A DNA stretch of 64,000 nt from contig CAMZMU010000081.1 of assembly GCA_947311845.1 (NCBI GenBank), positions 1,827,423 to 1,891,422 of the forward strand, given 5' to 3'. This DNA is from Poa pratensis. Lineage: Eukaryota > Streptophyta > Magnoliopsida > Poales > Poaceae. Position 1 is the first letter of the stretch. Each line of letters begins with the position of its first letter. A program made the translations under genes and the position numbers. Shown here in pieces: positions 34,901 through 47,182 of the stretch. Under the pieces are notes generated by a model that ran no database searches, was not told the DNA's origin, and saw only the letters and a list, made by a program, of their open reading frames with translations.

Positions 34901-35880
34901 GGCGCCTCCACGGCTTGGCTGCCGCCGCACGCCTCCCCGACGAGTTCGCCGCCTCCGTGTTGAGTTCGCCACCCCCGTGCGCCTCCTGCTCCTCTCTGGT
35001 CGACGCGCCGCCCAGAATTCTTCCCCGCGCCCGCGCCGCCCCGGCTCGTCGTACGTCGTCGGCGTCGGAGCGGCGTATGGTGGATCCGACGTCGGCGTCG
35101 GAGCGGGCGAGCGGGAGGAGGAGGGTCGCGGCGAGGATGTTGTCAAGTAGCCCGCCGGATGTTGCCGGGGGTGCTTTCCGTTGGTGGGCGCCTATGCTGC
35201 CAATGAAGGGCGGTATTGCTACCATCGGTGGTGCGCGGTGCTACCATGGAAGGTCGTCGGTGCTACTATTGGTGGTGGGCGGTGCTGCCATCGGAGGACT
35301 TGGCAAGATTTTTTGCTACGATACTGTAATTTTTATATTTTTTTGCTGCAATAGTTTCGTGGTGTTGCTAAAATAGCATAATGTTTTTGCTACGAGGTCT
35401 TTGTCCATGTCTGAATTTTTGCGCCATACATTCTGTGAATTTGCGTTACAAAAAGAATTTTTATGCTACAATTTGTTCTGCTGTTTTGCATCATAAGTCT
35501 CATCGGACCTCGCCGGATTTTTTTTGCTACAATGCTGCAATATAACAATTTTTTTGCTATTATTGTTATATGGTTTGCTACAATAGAACGAAAATTTTGC
35601 TACGATGTCTCCGGCGAGGTCTTCGTCAATGTCTTCGGCGAAGTCGATTTTGCTACAGTAGCACATTTTTGTTGCTACGAAATCTCCGGCGAGATCTCCG
35701 GCGAAGTCAGTCTTTTCTGTTTTCTGGGCGAACCATTTTTTGCTACATAGGGAGCAAAATCGGGAATTATTTGCTACCGCGCGGGGTTGGTGGGGTGGCG
35801 CGGGATCTGACGGCTCCTGTCGATTCAATCGGATAGCTCGCGACCCGGGGATCGGACGGAAAGATCCCCGAGCGATGTCT
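34901..35880. repeat. GC-rich segment followed by TTTTGCTAC-motif repeat tract
   Basis: 34901-35180 is GC-rich and potentially coding in several frames without a domain. 35305-35780 contains about 13 spaced occurrences of TTTTGCTAC/TTTGCTGC-like motifs among short unique pieces, ending in CGACCCGGGGATCGGACGG (about 35842). Such tracts occur in Triticeae non-autonomous DNA transposons; family not assigned. Confidence 0.4.
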
Positions 35881-36204
35881 AGTCCTGTCCTATTTTAGTC
35901 GAACCGGCGTCAAATGCGAGATGTATATAGATTTGGGAACAAACAACATCCTTTGGACCTTGCCGTCATGTCGTTCACGGATGTCTACTGTACCTCGACG
36001 TTACTATGCACGTTGCTGCACTGTGACATGTAGAGATTTATTATAGACTGTCCTGTGATCTGAGGAATTGCTTCGTGCACTACCACTGTTATTACCCGTG
36101 TTGTTCAATCTAATTTTTCTAGTTCGAAAGGTCTCTATCGTTTGTGCTTCATTAAAATTCAATTTTGAAAAATGCAATTATTCTGTTTAAAACTTGCAAG
36201 TGCT
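35881..36204. other. Short intergenic stretch with direct repeat copy 1 (36086-36196)
   Basis: Apart from the 111-bp repeat copy that recurs at 40389-40496, nothing is recognised. Confidence 0.5.
36086..36196 (+). repeat. 111-bp direct repeat, copy 1
   Basis: Shares CAATCTAATTTTTCTAGT and TGCAATTATTCTGTTTAAAA with 40389-40496; about 85 percent identical by eye. Flanks the VKEEP pseudogene and its hAT. Confidence 0.8.
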
Positions 36205-36867
36205 GGTGGACTACCGCCTCCCTAAGAAGTGGCGGCTGAGCCCTGCAGGTCGTGCGACTCATGCCGCCCTGCCTCTACCCAGCGGCCAGGAGTTCAGCCT
36301 CCACATTCTGTAGCAGTGGGAGAGAGGATGACGGCGGAGCAGTGACGCCACCCCTTACAACGCTGTCATCAACTACATTGGTTAGTTCAACCGCTTCCGG
36401 TAGGAAGGGACACTGCCCTCGAGGACGGCACTGGGAGGTACACAACGGAGCGCTGCAAGAACCGGTGGTGCGGCCGCACGCTGGGGGGCGTGCCATCGGA
36501 GCTGCCGCGTCTGCCGGCCAAGTCGCACTGCGCGTTGCTCTGCTCTGTGTCGTTAAGGAGGAGCCCGGGAGCGGCAAGCTCCATGCCACCGTCAAGTAGG
36601 AACCGTTCGTCAAGCGACCCGCAAGTTCAGCGTCGTCAAGAAGGACCCAGGGATGAAGCGTCGTAGCGTCGCCGCCGTCAAGGAGGAGCCCCAGAACCCA
36701 TAAAGAGCTCCCCTAAGAATGGCGCGTGTCGTCACCTACCGGGACGTCGTCGGCGACGGGGACATGCCCGGCTTCACCGTGGCCCTTCTCCTCTCTACCA
36801 GCGCCCCCGTGTCGCTGGCCGGCCATCGTGGAACAGGGCGTCGTGAAGGAGGAGGCAGGGCCGTCGG

Positions 36868-39800
36868 CAGTGGCGGCGCCAGGAAATGGCGCCTGGGTAT
36901 TCCACCCAATTTTTTTTTGCTCTAAATGTAGTATATGAATCAAACATCACAATACTATCAATATATGAATAAAACAACACTAGCATAACAACAATAGCAA
37001 TATTTCAATTTATAAGCCCATAACGACATGAATACATAGGTACCTTTTGATTGATAAAGTGATGATATTCCATCTTACATTATAATTTTGCGGTTGCCTT
37101 TTTGGAAGAGATTGATGACATCCTCATCCTTTACTTGCCTGAAGAAATCTCTCTCAACAAATGTAACCATACAATAGTTCAAATAGTCATCACCCATTTT
37201 GTTCCTTAGCTTATTCTTCAAATAGCTCATTGAAGAGAACATCCTTTCAACACTAGCAGTGGCTACTGGCAGAATCAATACCAACTTAAGAAGCTTGTAA
37301 ACAATATGATATTGTTCATACTTCTTTGTCTTGACAAGCATAACTGAAAGCTCACACAGATTTTTCAAGTTTTGAAACCTTTCATCTCTACGCAAATTAG
37401 CAACATACATGTTTAGTTGCATGGAAGCCTTGCCATTCCTCTCTTGTAAAATCAGAAGCATAAAACTTTGTAGCAAGCTTAACCAACTTCTCTTGATCAT
37501 AAGCAACAAATAGATGAAGTGGACTGAATGCTGCCATGCAAATAAGTAGCTCTGTGTTTACCTCATCAAATCTGCCATTCAGCTCACCAATTTGCCTATC
37601 AATGACAGACACAAACATATCAACCTTGAAGCGGTGGTAATTGATCACACCATTGCATAAACCTTCTAGGCCGGCCAACGGGGAAGTAAGGACCCTCCAT
37701 ATCAACAACTTTGATCTTATGCTTTGTACAAAAAGATGTGACCTTTGTGAGAAAATCATCCCATCCGGCATCAGACCGCAAAGCCCCCAAGTAAAACTTT
37801 GTGTCATCGAGAACCTGAATAGCATGAACAATATCTTCATCTTGCTTTTGCAAAGCTCTACACAACTCATCTGTGTATCCAAATATTTCTTGCATCAAGT
37901 GTGCCATGAAAACAAACTCAAATGATAGAAATGTTGTCTCTATGGTTAGAGCCGCTTGCGCCTCCGCACTATTGTACTCGTCTCCAATCTTGCGAAGGAC
38001 TCGTCGTAGTGCACCATACATAGAGATGACATGGTTCACAGTTTTGAAGTGAGAGCCCCAACATGTATCACATGGCCTTCCCAAACCGATTTCCTGATTC
38101 AGCCCACTCCCTGTTTCTACTTCTTCCAATTCCAATGCAGCAATGAGTTCTTCAGCCTGAGCTATCCGAAGCAATCTCATCTTTTTACAAGACATGCCAA
38201 GAGCATTTAACAAGTGTGCAAGCTGCTGAAAGAACCAAGTACAATCACCACTCTCCTTTGCAACAGCAACGAGTTAACTGTAGTTGATGGGCAAAACAAT
38301 GAACATAATAGGCAGAAGGGGACTCATCCATAATCAGTTTTTTCAGGCCATTAGCATTACCTTTCATGTTACTAGCTCCATCATATCCTTGCCCACGCAC
38401 CATTGCAAAGGTCAAATTGTAGTTCATAAGCATTTTCTGAATTGCAGCTTTCAATGTCAAAGAGGTAGTATCTTCAACATGAGCAAGACCAAGAAATCTT
38501 ACAACCGCCCTTCCTTTCTTATCAACGCAACGCAAGCAAACAGCCAACTGCTCATTCTAATACACATCACTAGACTCATCTGCAAGTATTGAAAAATGAC
38601 CACCATCAAGTTCTTCAATGACTAGTTTAGTCGTCTCTTTTGCACAACATTCTATCACCTCTTGTTGTATATCATGGTGAATCATCCTGCAGTTCCGTGG
38701 AGCATTCTTGAGAACAACTCTGTTAACCTCTTCAAAATTTCCTGCTAGCCAATTTAGAAGCTCAAGAAAATTTCCTTTGTTTAGTGAGTCTTCACTTTCA
38801 TCATGTCCTCTAAATGCCAAGCCTTGGTGCAACAGATATCTCACACACTTGAGTGTCCATGTCAAACGCTGTTTATACAAAGCCTTGTATGTGTGGTGTT
38901 TGAAGCAATAGACTCCCGAATTGATGTCTGTGGTGTATTGAACCTATCATACTTCTCTTGAGCTTCAGCATGAGCACTACTAACCTCACCTTCATGTTTC
39001 TTCAATCTCGACTTCATGTTCCAGTTATTAAATCCCTTCTTCACAAAAGCATCTCCACCGGGACATCTTGTTTTATCCTTGAACAAATAGCAAACAAAGC
39101 ATAAAGCTCTATCTTTTTCCACACTATACTCAATCCATGGAAAGTCTGTAAACCAAACACCGCAAAAGCGACGCTCTCTTCCACCTTTATTTGTAAACTC
39201 AAACTTATGATTCTTTGGTTGACACCCCATCTCAATAAATATCCTTCTTACTCTATCTTGATCATTGACATCATACATTGAGACGAGAATCCGCTTCCCA
39301 GGATCATGTTCGAGTGCCTCTAAATCTGCTTGCATCATTTCATCATCTTCATCAATAGATTCATCATCTTCTACTTCTACATGAGGTGTTGAGGTTTCTT
39401 CTCTACTCTCCGGTGCTTGCCATAACACCATTTGCAAATTGCTCTCAAGATGAACAACACTAGATGTAGTTGTTGTCTGATTCGGTGTGGATGATTCATT
39501 CGTTTTCCTTGTTTTTGCAGCCTTTTCCCACATTGTATGTATGCTACTGCCAACAATACCACTCTTCTTCTTCTACAGTACAAAAAAACAAGAAACAGAA
39601 AATTAAAAACTTGCATCTACAAAGCTAGTAGGAGTGGATGATTCATCTAGGAAGCAAGCAATGAAGCAAATCAAGCAAGGAACGAAACTGGGGGCGAGGA
39701 AGGCGGCCGTACCTTCTGCTCTGCTCGGGGACACTGGGGCGGGGCGGCGCGGACGGGAGGAGGGGCGTGGGTCGGCGCGGGGTGGGGCGCCGCCGCCACG

Positions 39801-40088
39801 GCGGGTGCGGGGCCATCGCCTGCTGCTCCGGGCTGCATCGCCGACGGCGGTCGTGGGTCTAGGTCGAGGCCTCGAGGGCGAGCAGGAAAGGGGAAAGGGC
39901 GTCCCACGTCCGTGCTCTAGTGCGATGTGCGTGGTTGTGTGCGATGCGATGCGAGCGAGAAAGGCAGCGAGCTGAGCTTCTTTTTGCGTTTCTGCCTTAG
40001 TGGGCTGGGCCAAATATCTACATTTTTTTCGCGTCAAAAACTTGGTTATTCCAGGGAAGACAGGGGAATACCCCCAGCGCCACCCCTG
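36868..40088 (-). mobile_element. hAT DNA transposon with TIRs and 8-bp target-site duplication
   Basis: GCCGTCGG at 36860-36867 and 40089-40096 is the target-site duplication. The element starts CAGTGGCGGCGCCAGG and ends with the complement of CAGGGGTGGCGCTGGG, imperfect TIRs typical of hAT. 3221 bp. It carries a degenerate transposase on the minus strand and GC-rich 5' sequence (39600-39990). The exact duplication and recognisable TIRs mean the ends are well defined. Confidence 0.9.
37075..39533 (-). pseudogene. hAT transposase (TTF zinc finger / DUF4371 / dimerisation type)
   Basis: From ATG 39533: acidic N terminus, TTF-type zinc finger (RRFCGVWFTDFPWIEY..ALCFVCYLF, 39180-39080), DUF4371-like core (ILADESSDVY, YDGASNMKG, CFAHQLQL; 38590-38280), and C-terminal hAT dimerisation segment (LVLILPVATASVERMFSSM, about 37280-37220), stop at 37075. 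Frame breaks near 38905, 38260, 37650 and 37470 and a TAG at 38557-38559 make it non-functional. Family role: TIR binding and cut-and-paste transposition in the nucleus. Confidence 0.82.
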
Positions 40089-40388
40089 GCCGTCGGTGCA
40101 GCCGGAACTCGAGGACGGCGACGTCATCTGCATCTCCGACGACGATTAGGAGGCCGGCTAGGGTTTGGGCCGTAGTGGCATCCAAAATTTGTGTAAAAAG
40201 TAGTCAAATTCAATGAAATTGGCCCCTTTTACTATTTTTTGTTAATTTAAACTTTCCGGCTGCATTTTGATTTTGTGGGTGCCGGTGTGGGAGGCTACCT
40301 ACGAATGGCCGGACAAATGTCCGACATCATCCAAATTGTGTCCGTTTTGTGTGGTGTTGGACCAAATTTGGATGTGTCGGTGGAGATG

Positions 40389-40496
40389 CTCTTATTACCC
40401 TTTTTGTACAATCTAATTTTTCTAGTCCGAAATGTCTCGATAGTTTCTGCTTCATAAAAAACAACTTTTAAAATGCAATTATTCTGTTTAAAACTT
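40389..40496 (+). repeat. 108-bp direct repeat, copy 2
   Basis: Partner of 36086-36196. The stretch before it (40150-40388) holds no gene. Confidence 0.8.
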
Positions 40497-41883
40497 AAAT
40501 TCGGGGCTTAGTTCTGATTCAAGTTAACAAATACGATTTTTTTTTTCTCGCAAGGGCGACGAAAAAAATACCAGTAGCAGCTGATGAGCCAGCCCAACAG
40601 GAAGACATCCAGTCAGACACGGCTGAAAGCCTAGAACTCTAGAAGACTCGTCACACCTCGCATAAATCAAGCCCAAACCCTCGCCTCCTCTCTTTCTTGC
40701 TGGGCACGACTTGTATGAGATCAGGGCGTGGTGTGCGATGGAAGGATATGGTATTGTGGACCATTGGATGTGAAACGTGTGGTACAGATCAGATTTGTGT
40801 AAGTGGTGGAACATTTTTTTCAAATAAGACCCTGTTTTCCTCTATATTCTACTTCTGTACCCTCCCATTCCCACTTCGAAGTCTCAACCCTAGTTCCCAA
40901 ATCAGCAAAGCCGACAGTGACGACGGCGACTCCACGTCCGATACCAATCCGTCCCCATCTGTCAGGTTTCAAGTGGTGCGGGCCTCCCGCAGCGCCGCGA
41001 CGCCGCCCTGCAAATTGAGCCCGCAAAATGCCTAGCGGGCCACCTGCGTGAATCCTAGCGGGCCGATCTCGCGACCTGCCACACAGCCGCAGATCTGCAT
41101 CGCCACGACCTGGGTAGGAACAACGCGTAGCAGGGAGATCCTCGCCGCCACACCGTCACCGGCGGCCGCGGGCTTGCCGACCTCCTCTCGATGGCGGCGA
41201 TGGGGCTCCAGGCGGAGATTCTTGGGTCGACGGCAGAACCCATGCCCCTCTCCGTCCCTCGCCGCCACTCGCCGTCACTGGCCGCCACTCGCCGTCCTTC
41301 GCCGCCACTCGCCACTGCAGCAGCACCTCCAGTCCCCGACCATGCCGTTCATATTGGAGTTTCTCCGCCGCTTCCCTCGCCGCCAATCGCCGACACTGCT
41401 CCTTCTCCGCCCCCCGCCCATGCCCGTGTCGCAACCGCTGAAGGTAACCACACATTCCCCCAAATTTTTCATCCTTTCTTGATATTAGTTGATTGCAGTC
41501 TGCTCTAGTTCTTCTTGAAAGATAAATATCCTTGCTCTAGTTCGACCTGGATCGGTCCCCTGTTGTGTGCCAAGTTCTTTTGCTTTTGTTTGTCAACTGT
41601 AGCTTGTGTGCCAAGTTCTTTGGCTGTTATGCTTCTTGAAAGATAAATACACCTGAGCGTAGTTTTCAGTGCAATCCTTAATCTATCTTTCCATGAAAGA
41701 GGTTTTTCATTATGGCCATGAAGATATAGTCTGTTTGGATGCAGTTCTGATATAGTCTGTTGGTTGCCTGAAGTTTCTGATTCAAATTAATTGTTCTAAA
41801 CGTGGCCTGAAGTTTCTGTGAACCTGAATAGGATACATTGCTTGCTGTTCTGAGTTCTTCATGTACTGTTTGCAACACTGAGC

Positions 41884-42325
41884 ATGTTCCTAAAACACAT
41901 GGAGAGATTCCTTCTGTTGATGATGCCTTTTCAGATCACCAAAGACTTCTCGACAGGTAAGCAACCCCACAGTTTATTTGTCTTGGCGCCAATCCATACT
42001 AGGTTTCTTTTCAATACAATGACCCAAGACAACCTGAAGCTCATTCTAACATCTTTTGTGATGCTGTACTAAATTGCTAGCACGGGACTGGAAATTTAGA
42101 ATGTTCCAGTGTTGCTTAATTTCTTGTACTTCACTATTTTCTTGTAGATGCTAATGCTCAAATAGTCCCTATCTCAAATAATCGAATTTAGTTTGTGCAA
42201 AATTTGTTCTTTATATGATATTGATCACTGATTTTGATTCCTGCAGGGACATCAATGTCTTGTCCTCACATTAGTGGAGTTGCTGCACTACTCAAGGCAG
42301 CGCACCTAAATCTGTGCATGCAGTA
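41884..42325 (+). pseudogene. Subtilisin-like protease exon fragments
   Basis: An exon ending at 41956 (...FST, donor GTAAGC) joins in phase with one starting at 42247 (acceptor TCCTGCAG) to read GTSMSCPHISGVAALLKAAH. This is the catalytic serine motif of plant subtilases with its usual GTSM(S/A)CPH core. Downstream the family sequence is lost within a few residues (LNLCMQ). No other subtilase domain is nearby, so it is a relic or captured piece. Confidence 0.65.
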
Positions 42326-42660
42326 CATTTTTTTATGAAGCTTGGTTCGATACAAGGGACCCCTGTTGAGAATCCATATATTCCTTCAGATTCGCAAGTG
42401 ATAGAACTAAAAAATTCTGAAGTGTCGCAATGATACTGCTGCGCTGTTATAGTAGAGAAGGGAAAACATGGGATGTTTCATTGTTCATTGTTCATTCAAC
42501 GCTGTTGTTTCCTTTAGCATGCTGTGAAATCATGACAACTGTGTACAGACAGTCATGGGCTATGTACCTGTGTCATTTGTTGTTTACCTAGATATAACTA
42601 GATTCATGGTCTCAAAGACGCCTTATCTGGTCCATGATTTCAGCTTAAATCGCGTCTGTA

Positions 42661-45261
42661 TCTATACTACTATTAAAAGAGCAAACTTGTGTTGTGCTAT
42701 GTTGATACATTAAATCTAAACCGTTTATTTTGATCAAGGGTCCAAATCGCAACTCAAATCCCGATACGGTACGCATCTTCTCCCGAGGCATCTATCCTAT
42801 CCATCGCGTCGACGCGGAAGCTACAGCTCCTCCCCGATCCGGCGGGGCCGCGATCACGTCCCGCTTCCCTCCACTCTCCGGCCGAGTGCTCACCTAACAA
42901 CGGCAACCTCTGCCTCGAGGTCCTCTCGCTCGAGAGCGCATTGAGGAGTTGGCTTCCCGACGAGGAGGCGCTATAGCCTCCGCAGCTTGGCCTCGATGCT
43001 CGTCTCCGGCTGCTGGTATAGGAGATGCTCGCTGAAGAGGGACAGAACAAGTCCCCTTGTTCATCGTCCCAAGGTAATTAGTACGAGTCTTTCCCCCAAA
43101 TCATATTGTTTCACGGATCTGTTTCACCCTTGCCATCCGGCACACGACGCCCGTCACGGTCTCCTCCATCCCGGCCGGCGCTGCCGGACAGTTTGATAGG
43201 AGGTCTCCCGCGTGGTCGCCTGCCAGCTCCGCCCCGCCGGTGCGTTCGACGGCGCCAGCCTCGCATACCCCCGGCGCGCTGCGGACCAGAGCGATGGTGT
43301 GTTCCCTCCTGTTCCTTCACGGACAAGCGGCTGTTGCTGAATTTTCTTCATTCCCTTCTCTGAATCGGGTACAGCCTTCTGTTCTCTTCTTCGGACGTGA
43401 ACTGCGGCAGGAGGATTTGTTACGCCGTCGTCTGTTTGCTTAAATGCCTAGCTTCTTGTACATGCTAGATTAGATATCACCGAGTTCCATTGCTTGGATA
43501 ATTAAATAGGATAGTATAGCATAGTTGTGACTAAAGTTAAAAGTCTGTAACAGCCATGTTCCATTGCTTGGATAATTAAATTAACCAATGTTCATAATTT
43601 CTGTCATTCAGATGAATGAACGGTGAGGAATTGAATTCAGTTTTTCGCAGTTGGTCAAGGTTACTGCAGTACATCAGTTCGTGTCATTCCTGCTGCATAA
43701 AACCAGAATGATTTTTATTATTAAGTTGTGCCTCCAAAGAATTGGTAATTTGTGTTATGTTTCATATGTTCTGGGCACCAAGTAGCACTCTAATCCAAGA
43801 CGCAAGGAACATCAGGATTACAGGGGCTTTGGTCTGTTTTCCAATGTACTCAACAATGGTCGTGTCCTGTTAAATCGATTTCCGCTGTCGCCGACCGCAA
43901 GTGTCCTGTTAAATCGTCCCCTTGAAAGCTAAATAGAAATCATGTCCCAGTGTCCAACTCCACTCCAAGTGCGTTTTTCACCCCATTCGCCAATTGCGGC
44001 CGCTAGATCATTTGCACTCTGGGTTCCCTCTGACCTTCTCCATCTTCCATAAGTTCGCCATGTCGTCCACCCTCATCTGGTGGAAATATAATGTCATTGC
44101 GCTGAGCGGTGCTGCTGGTTCATTAATTCATCTTGTTCCTGTTTGCTAATATGTTATTGTTGGGTAATCCGTATCCGGGTTCCACGCTCATATCTATTAA
44201 TTGATTTGGGGATTTATTTCTCTTTGGTGTTTCTGAGTGTGTTTAATATTTGCATAGCGGCGTCGTCTCGCTTCAGCCGCATTCTTGATAGAAGAAATGA
44301 GGGAGATGGCTGCCCGAGGAAGTATTGCTCTGGATCAGAAGTCAGAAGAACATATGCTACTTCTGTTATGCAATTGGAAAATAAGAAGAATTCTCTCAAG
44401 TGTATCCTCACACGCACAAGACACTCATGCTGCACAAGTGTCGTTGATGCCTCAAACACATCACCGTACTGCCTATATCAGGTATACTTCATTCTTCTCT
44501 TTTGCATGTGTACATTTAATCTGGCCATTTATCCGCTATTGATTTGTTCTTATTTTTAACTGAAACAACAGTGCATTGAGGCAATTTTCAAAGGAAATTA
44601 TTGAAGATGTGATTTATCATTTATGGTCCCAGCGTACTATGCACTGATATGCTGAATCGTGTGTCAAGGATATAAACATAGGCGTAATTCCCCATTTAAT
44701 TGTGTTTATATGTAAGAGTTTAAAAATCCATTTTATGTTTTGGGTTTACAACACCAATATCTTGATAAATCAAGTTGATCGATCCGTGGATGGATAAGTA
44801 CATATGGTTAATATACACGCACTCATGGTTATAATGGGATTTGAATACTTGAGGGCAACCTGTTGGTGAGAACTCTAAATTGTCTATCCCTATTCTCAAT
44901 GCATGCATCACCATGCATTCAACTCAAAGTATTAAATGATTATGTTTTTGCAAACAAATAGCAAACGAACATCATGTAACCTACATTTCTTTGTATTCAT
45001 AAGCATGAAGGGATGCACTTCAGATTTTAGTCCCAAACTGGCATTTATTTGTGACTGCACATTATTGTTTGTGCTTTTTTTACATTTCTTGGTGGTACAT
45101 TGTTGTTTTGTGAAAATTTAAATTTATTCTTTGTACACCTCAATATTTGCTTGATTGTTCAAAGTATATAATTATTATAACAATAACATACTTAATTTTT
45201 AGTAAGATAAACGTGTTTAATTTTAAACAAGATACGTGCGTTGCACGTGCAACATTACTAG
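42661..45261 (+). mobile_element. Non-autonomous Helitron
   Basis: Starts TCTATACTACTATTAAAAG after A (42660) and ends CTAG (45258-45261) before T, with the 14-bp palindrome GTTGCACGTGCAAC (45239-45252) just upstream. 2601 bp. The start resembles that of the Helitron at 30732. Contains GC-rich, exon-like pieces (42770-43440, 44260-44480) that may be captured gene parts; none was identified. Confidence 0.8.
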
Positions 45262-46684
45262 TACTGTTAAACAGTGGAGCGGCCTGCTAACTCCCGCTGG
45301 CGGAGAGCAGCCCGCCACGCTTGCTGGCGGCCAGCCGCGGCCCGTCCCGCTTGACACCTGACCCATCTGGCGCCGCCGTGTATCGAGGGGAACGACGAAG
45401 ATCCTTCCCTCTCCCTTCTCTTTTCTCTCCGTGGCGTCAATGGAGCTCTAACAACGGTGGCTACAGCTCCTCGATCCAACTTGGGACGGCGCCGACGGAT
45501 CGCCATTGAATATTCAGAACACGGTTAGTAGCCAAAAGTGACGTCCTAATACTCTGGCTTTTCTTTGTTCTTTTACTAGAATCTATGGAGTTTCTTATCA
45601 AATTTTGAAACATGTCCGTGCAGAAATTATTTGCTTAATTAATTATTTTGGTGCTTTATAACCTGTATTGCAATCATTTAAGTGGTTCAGTTACCTTCAC
45701 TAGTATGAGCTGCATTTCCTTTAGACTAGATCCAATAGACGGCCATTGGATTTTAATGTTCTGTTACTCATGGTGAAACTGATTACAGTACTGTTCTTCT
45801 AACGCCGGCCAGTGTCAATGCGAGGGGCACGTGCTCGAGGATTAAGGGCCACAGAGACAAGGAAAAGAAGGCAGAGCCGAAGAAGAAATTAGGTGTTACT
45901 CTCGGGTGCCACGCATTTGCGGCACATGCAAGGAACTTGTGTTACATGACAGCCGCTTGTGCCCAAAGAAAAAATGAAGTTGCTTGTCTTTTGGAGGTCT
46001 ATAAATCATTGTCTATAAGCTTGGCATCTTATATTACTGTAAGCTCTGTACTATGTAATGAGCTGAAAAACTGGTTTGATGGACATAGTAATCTATTTAG
46101 CATTTTTAGTGATTTTGTAGTTCGCCTATGCATTCTCCTATATCCTGTTCTTGCATATGTTCTAATTTAGTTATGCAATTCTCTGTCGATTTGTTAGCTG
46201 GTATAAATTGAAGTGTTTACAGTGGGGAGAAAGAAAAGAGTTTCTACGTAGATTAATCGCTTAATATTTTGAGTGAACTGTTACCGTGTTTATTGAGTTA
46301 TTTTCGTCCTCTTTTCGGGCACCAGTTCACAGGTACGAGGCCTTTGACATGAAGACGGCGGCAGGGGAGGCGACGCTAGGCCTGGAGACGGCGTGCCGGT
46401 GGCGAGGACTGGGTGCTGCGCCACCATGGACAGCTCCCTGGCTCGACAGCAGGTGGTGCGTCGACGTGTCGCCGGCGGCAAGGACTCATGCTGCATCGCC
46501 ATGTACAACCCAATGGAGGTTGCCTCAGTGGTGGCTGCAGCCTCGGCAATCCAATGGGGAAGCCACAACCTGAGCTCCCAGGATCTCCATCAGTTCTTTT
46601 GCATCTGTATATGTCCTCCAGTGACTGCAGTTTGGAGTTTTTTTTTTCTAGTTTCAGTGTTCCTTTGTGTATGCTATGAATAAA

Positions 46685-47182
46685 ATTCACAGATTTCCAA
46701 GGTGTATGAGACGACTATGAAGTGTTACTTGGCTGATTCATTTACCTTGTCTAGTTTGAGCAAAACATGTTATATTTGGTAGCTAAATCAAGTTGACACT
46801 AATTTCTCTGTTACTCTGTAACCACCAACGGAAACTGTACAGAATTTTACTGATCAGAACCATGGTTTTCACCCCAAAATAACATGCCAATCTTTGAAGA
46901 ATCACACAGCCATATTCATACAAATATTTGGAAGCATAAGACATCATAATCATCCAGTTATACAAACGACACAGGACATATGATTCATACAAAAGGCAAG
47001 ACATATTCTCACAACAAACCTGACATATCCATCCAATTTTATAACCACACGCAAGACATAAGATTTGCATCCAATATATTCCAAACCAAAAGGCTTGACA
47101 AGATGTGACTCCATTCTATCTAAACATTAAAGCTTGACAAGATATACATGTCCAAAACTAATGTTGGAAGATAGCTTCATGT
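46685..47182. other. Intergenic, nothing recognised
   Basis: AT-rich spacer between the convergent 3' ends of the inverted gene copies. No ORF or RNA is supported. Confidence 0.4.

Larger units (their letters stand above)
36205..40149 (+). pseudogene. Broken gene with VKEEP motifs and SIM-like C terminus, split by hAT element
   Basis: Starts with DYRLPKKWRLSPAGR-like sequence (36210) and has NRWCGRTLGGVPSELP (36458), VVKEEPGS (about 36547), VVKKDPG (36633), AVKEEPQN (36675) and VVKEEAGPS (36840), in frames separated by stops. I recognise the pattern, weakly, as a grass protein family with WRL and GRTL segments and repeated VKEEP motifs; function unknown. After removing the hAT element and one 8-bp repeat, the last frame continues VKEEAGPS-VQPELEDG to the end VICISDDD and TAG at 40147-40149. 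Hydrophobic VICI followed by acidic residues is the shape of a SUMO-interaction motif (inference). Confidence 0.45.
40709..46684 (+). pseudogene. Unidentified gene, plus-strand copy (A), with large insertions
   Basis: 40709-40903 matches the complement of 48390-48573, 45378-45474 that of 48267-48365, and 46334-46360 that of about 47395-47421. In copy B the first two blocks lie 24 bp apart; here they are 4.5 kb apart, with a subtilase fragment and a Helitron between them. The last exon-like segment reads YEAFDMKTAAGEA and an AATAAA is at 46679-46684. I do not recognise the protein. Possible splice sites exist at 41436 (GTAACC) and 45530 (GTTAGT). Confidence 0.4.

Noticed and set aside
34749..35225. 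Several overlapping 100-158 residue frames on both strands
   Set aside because: Consequence of GC-rich sequence without stops; Ala/Arg/Pro-rich, no conserved segment.
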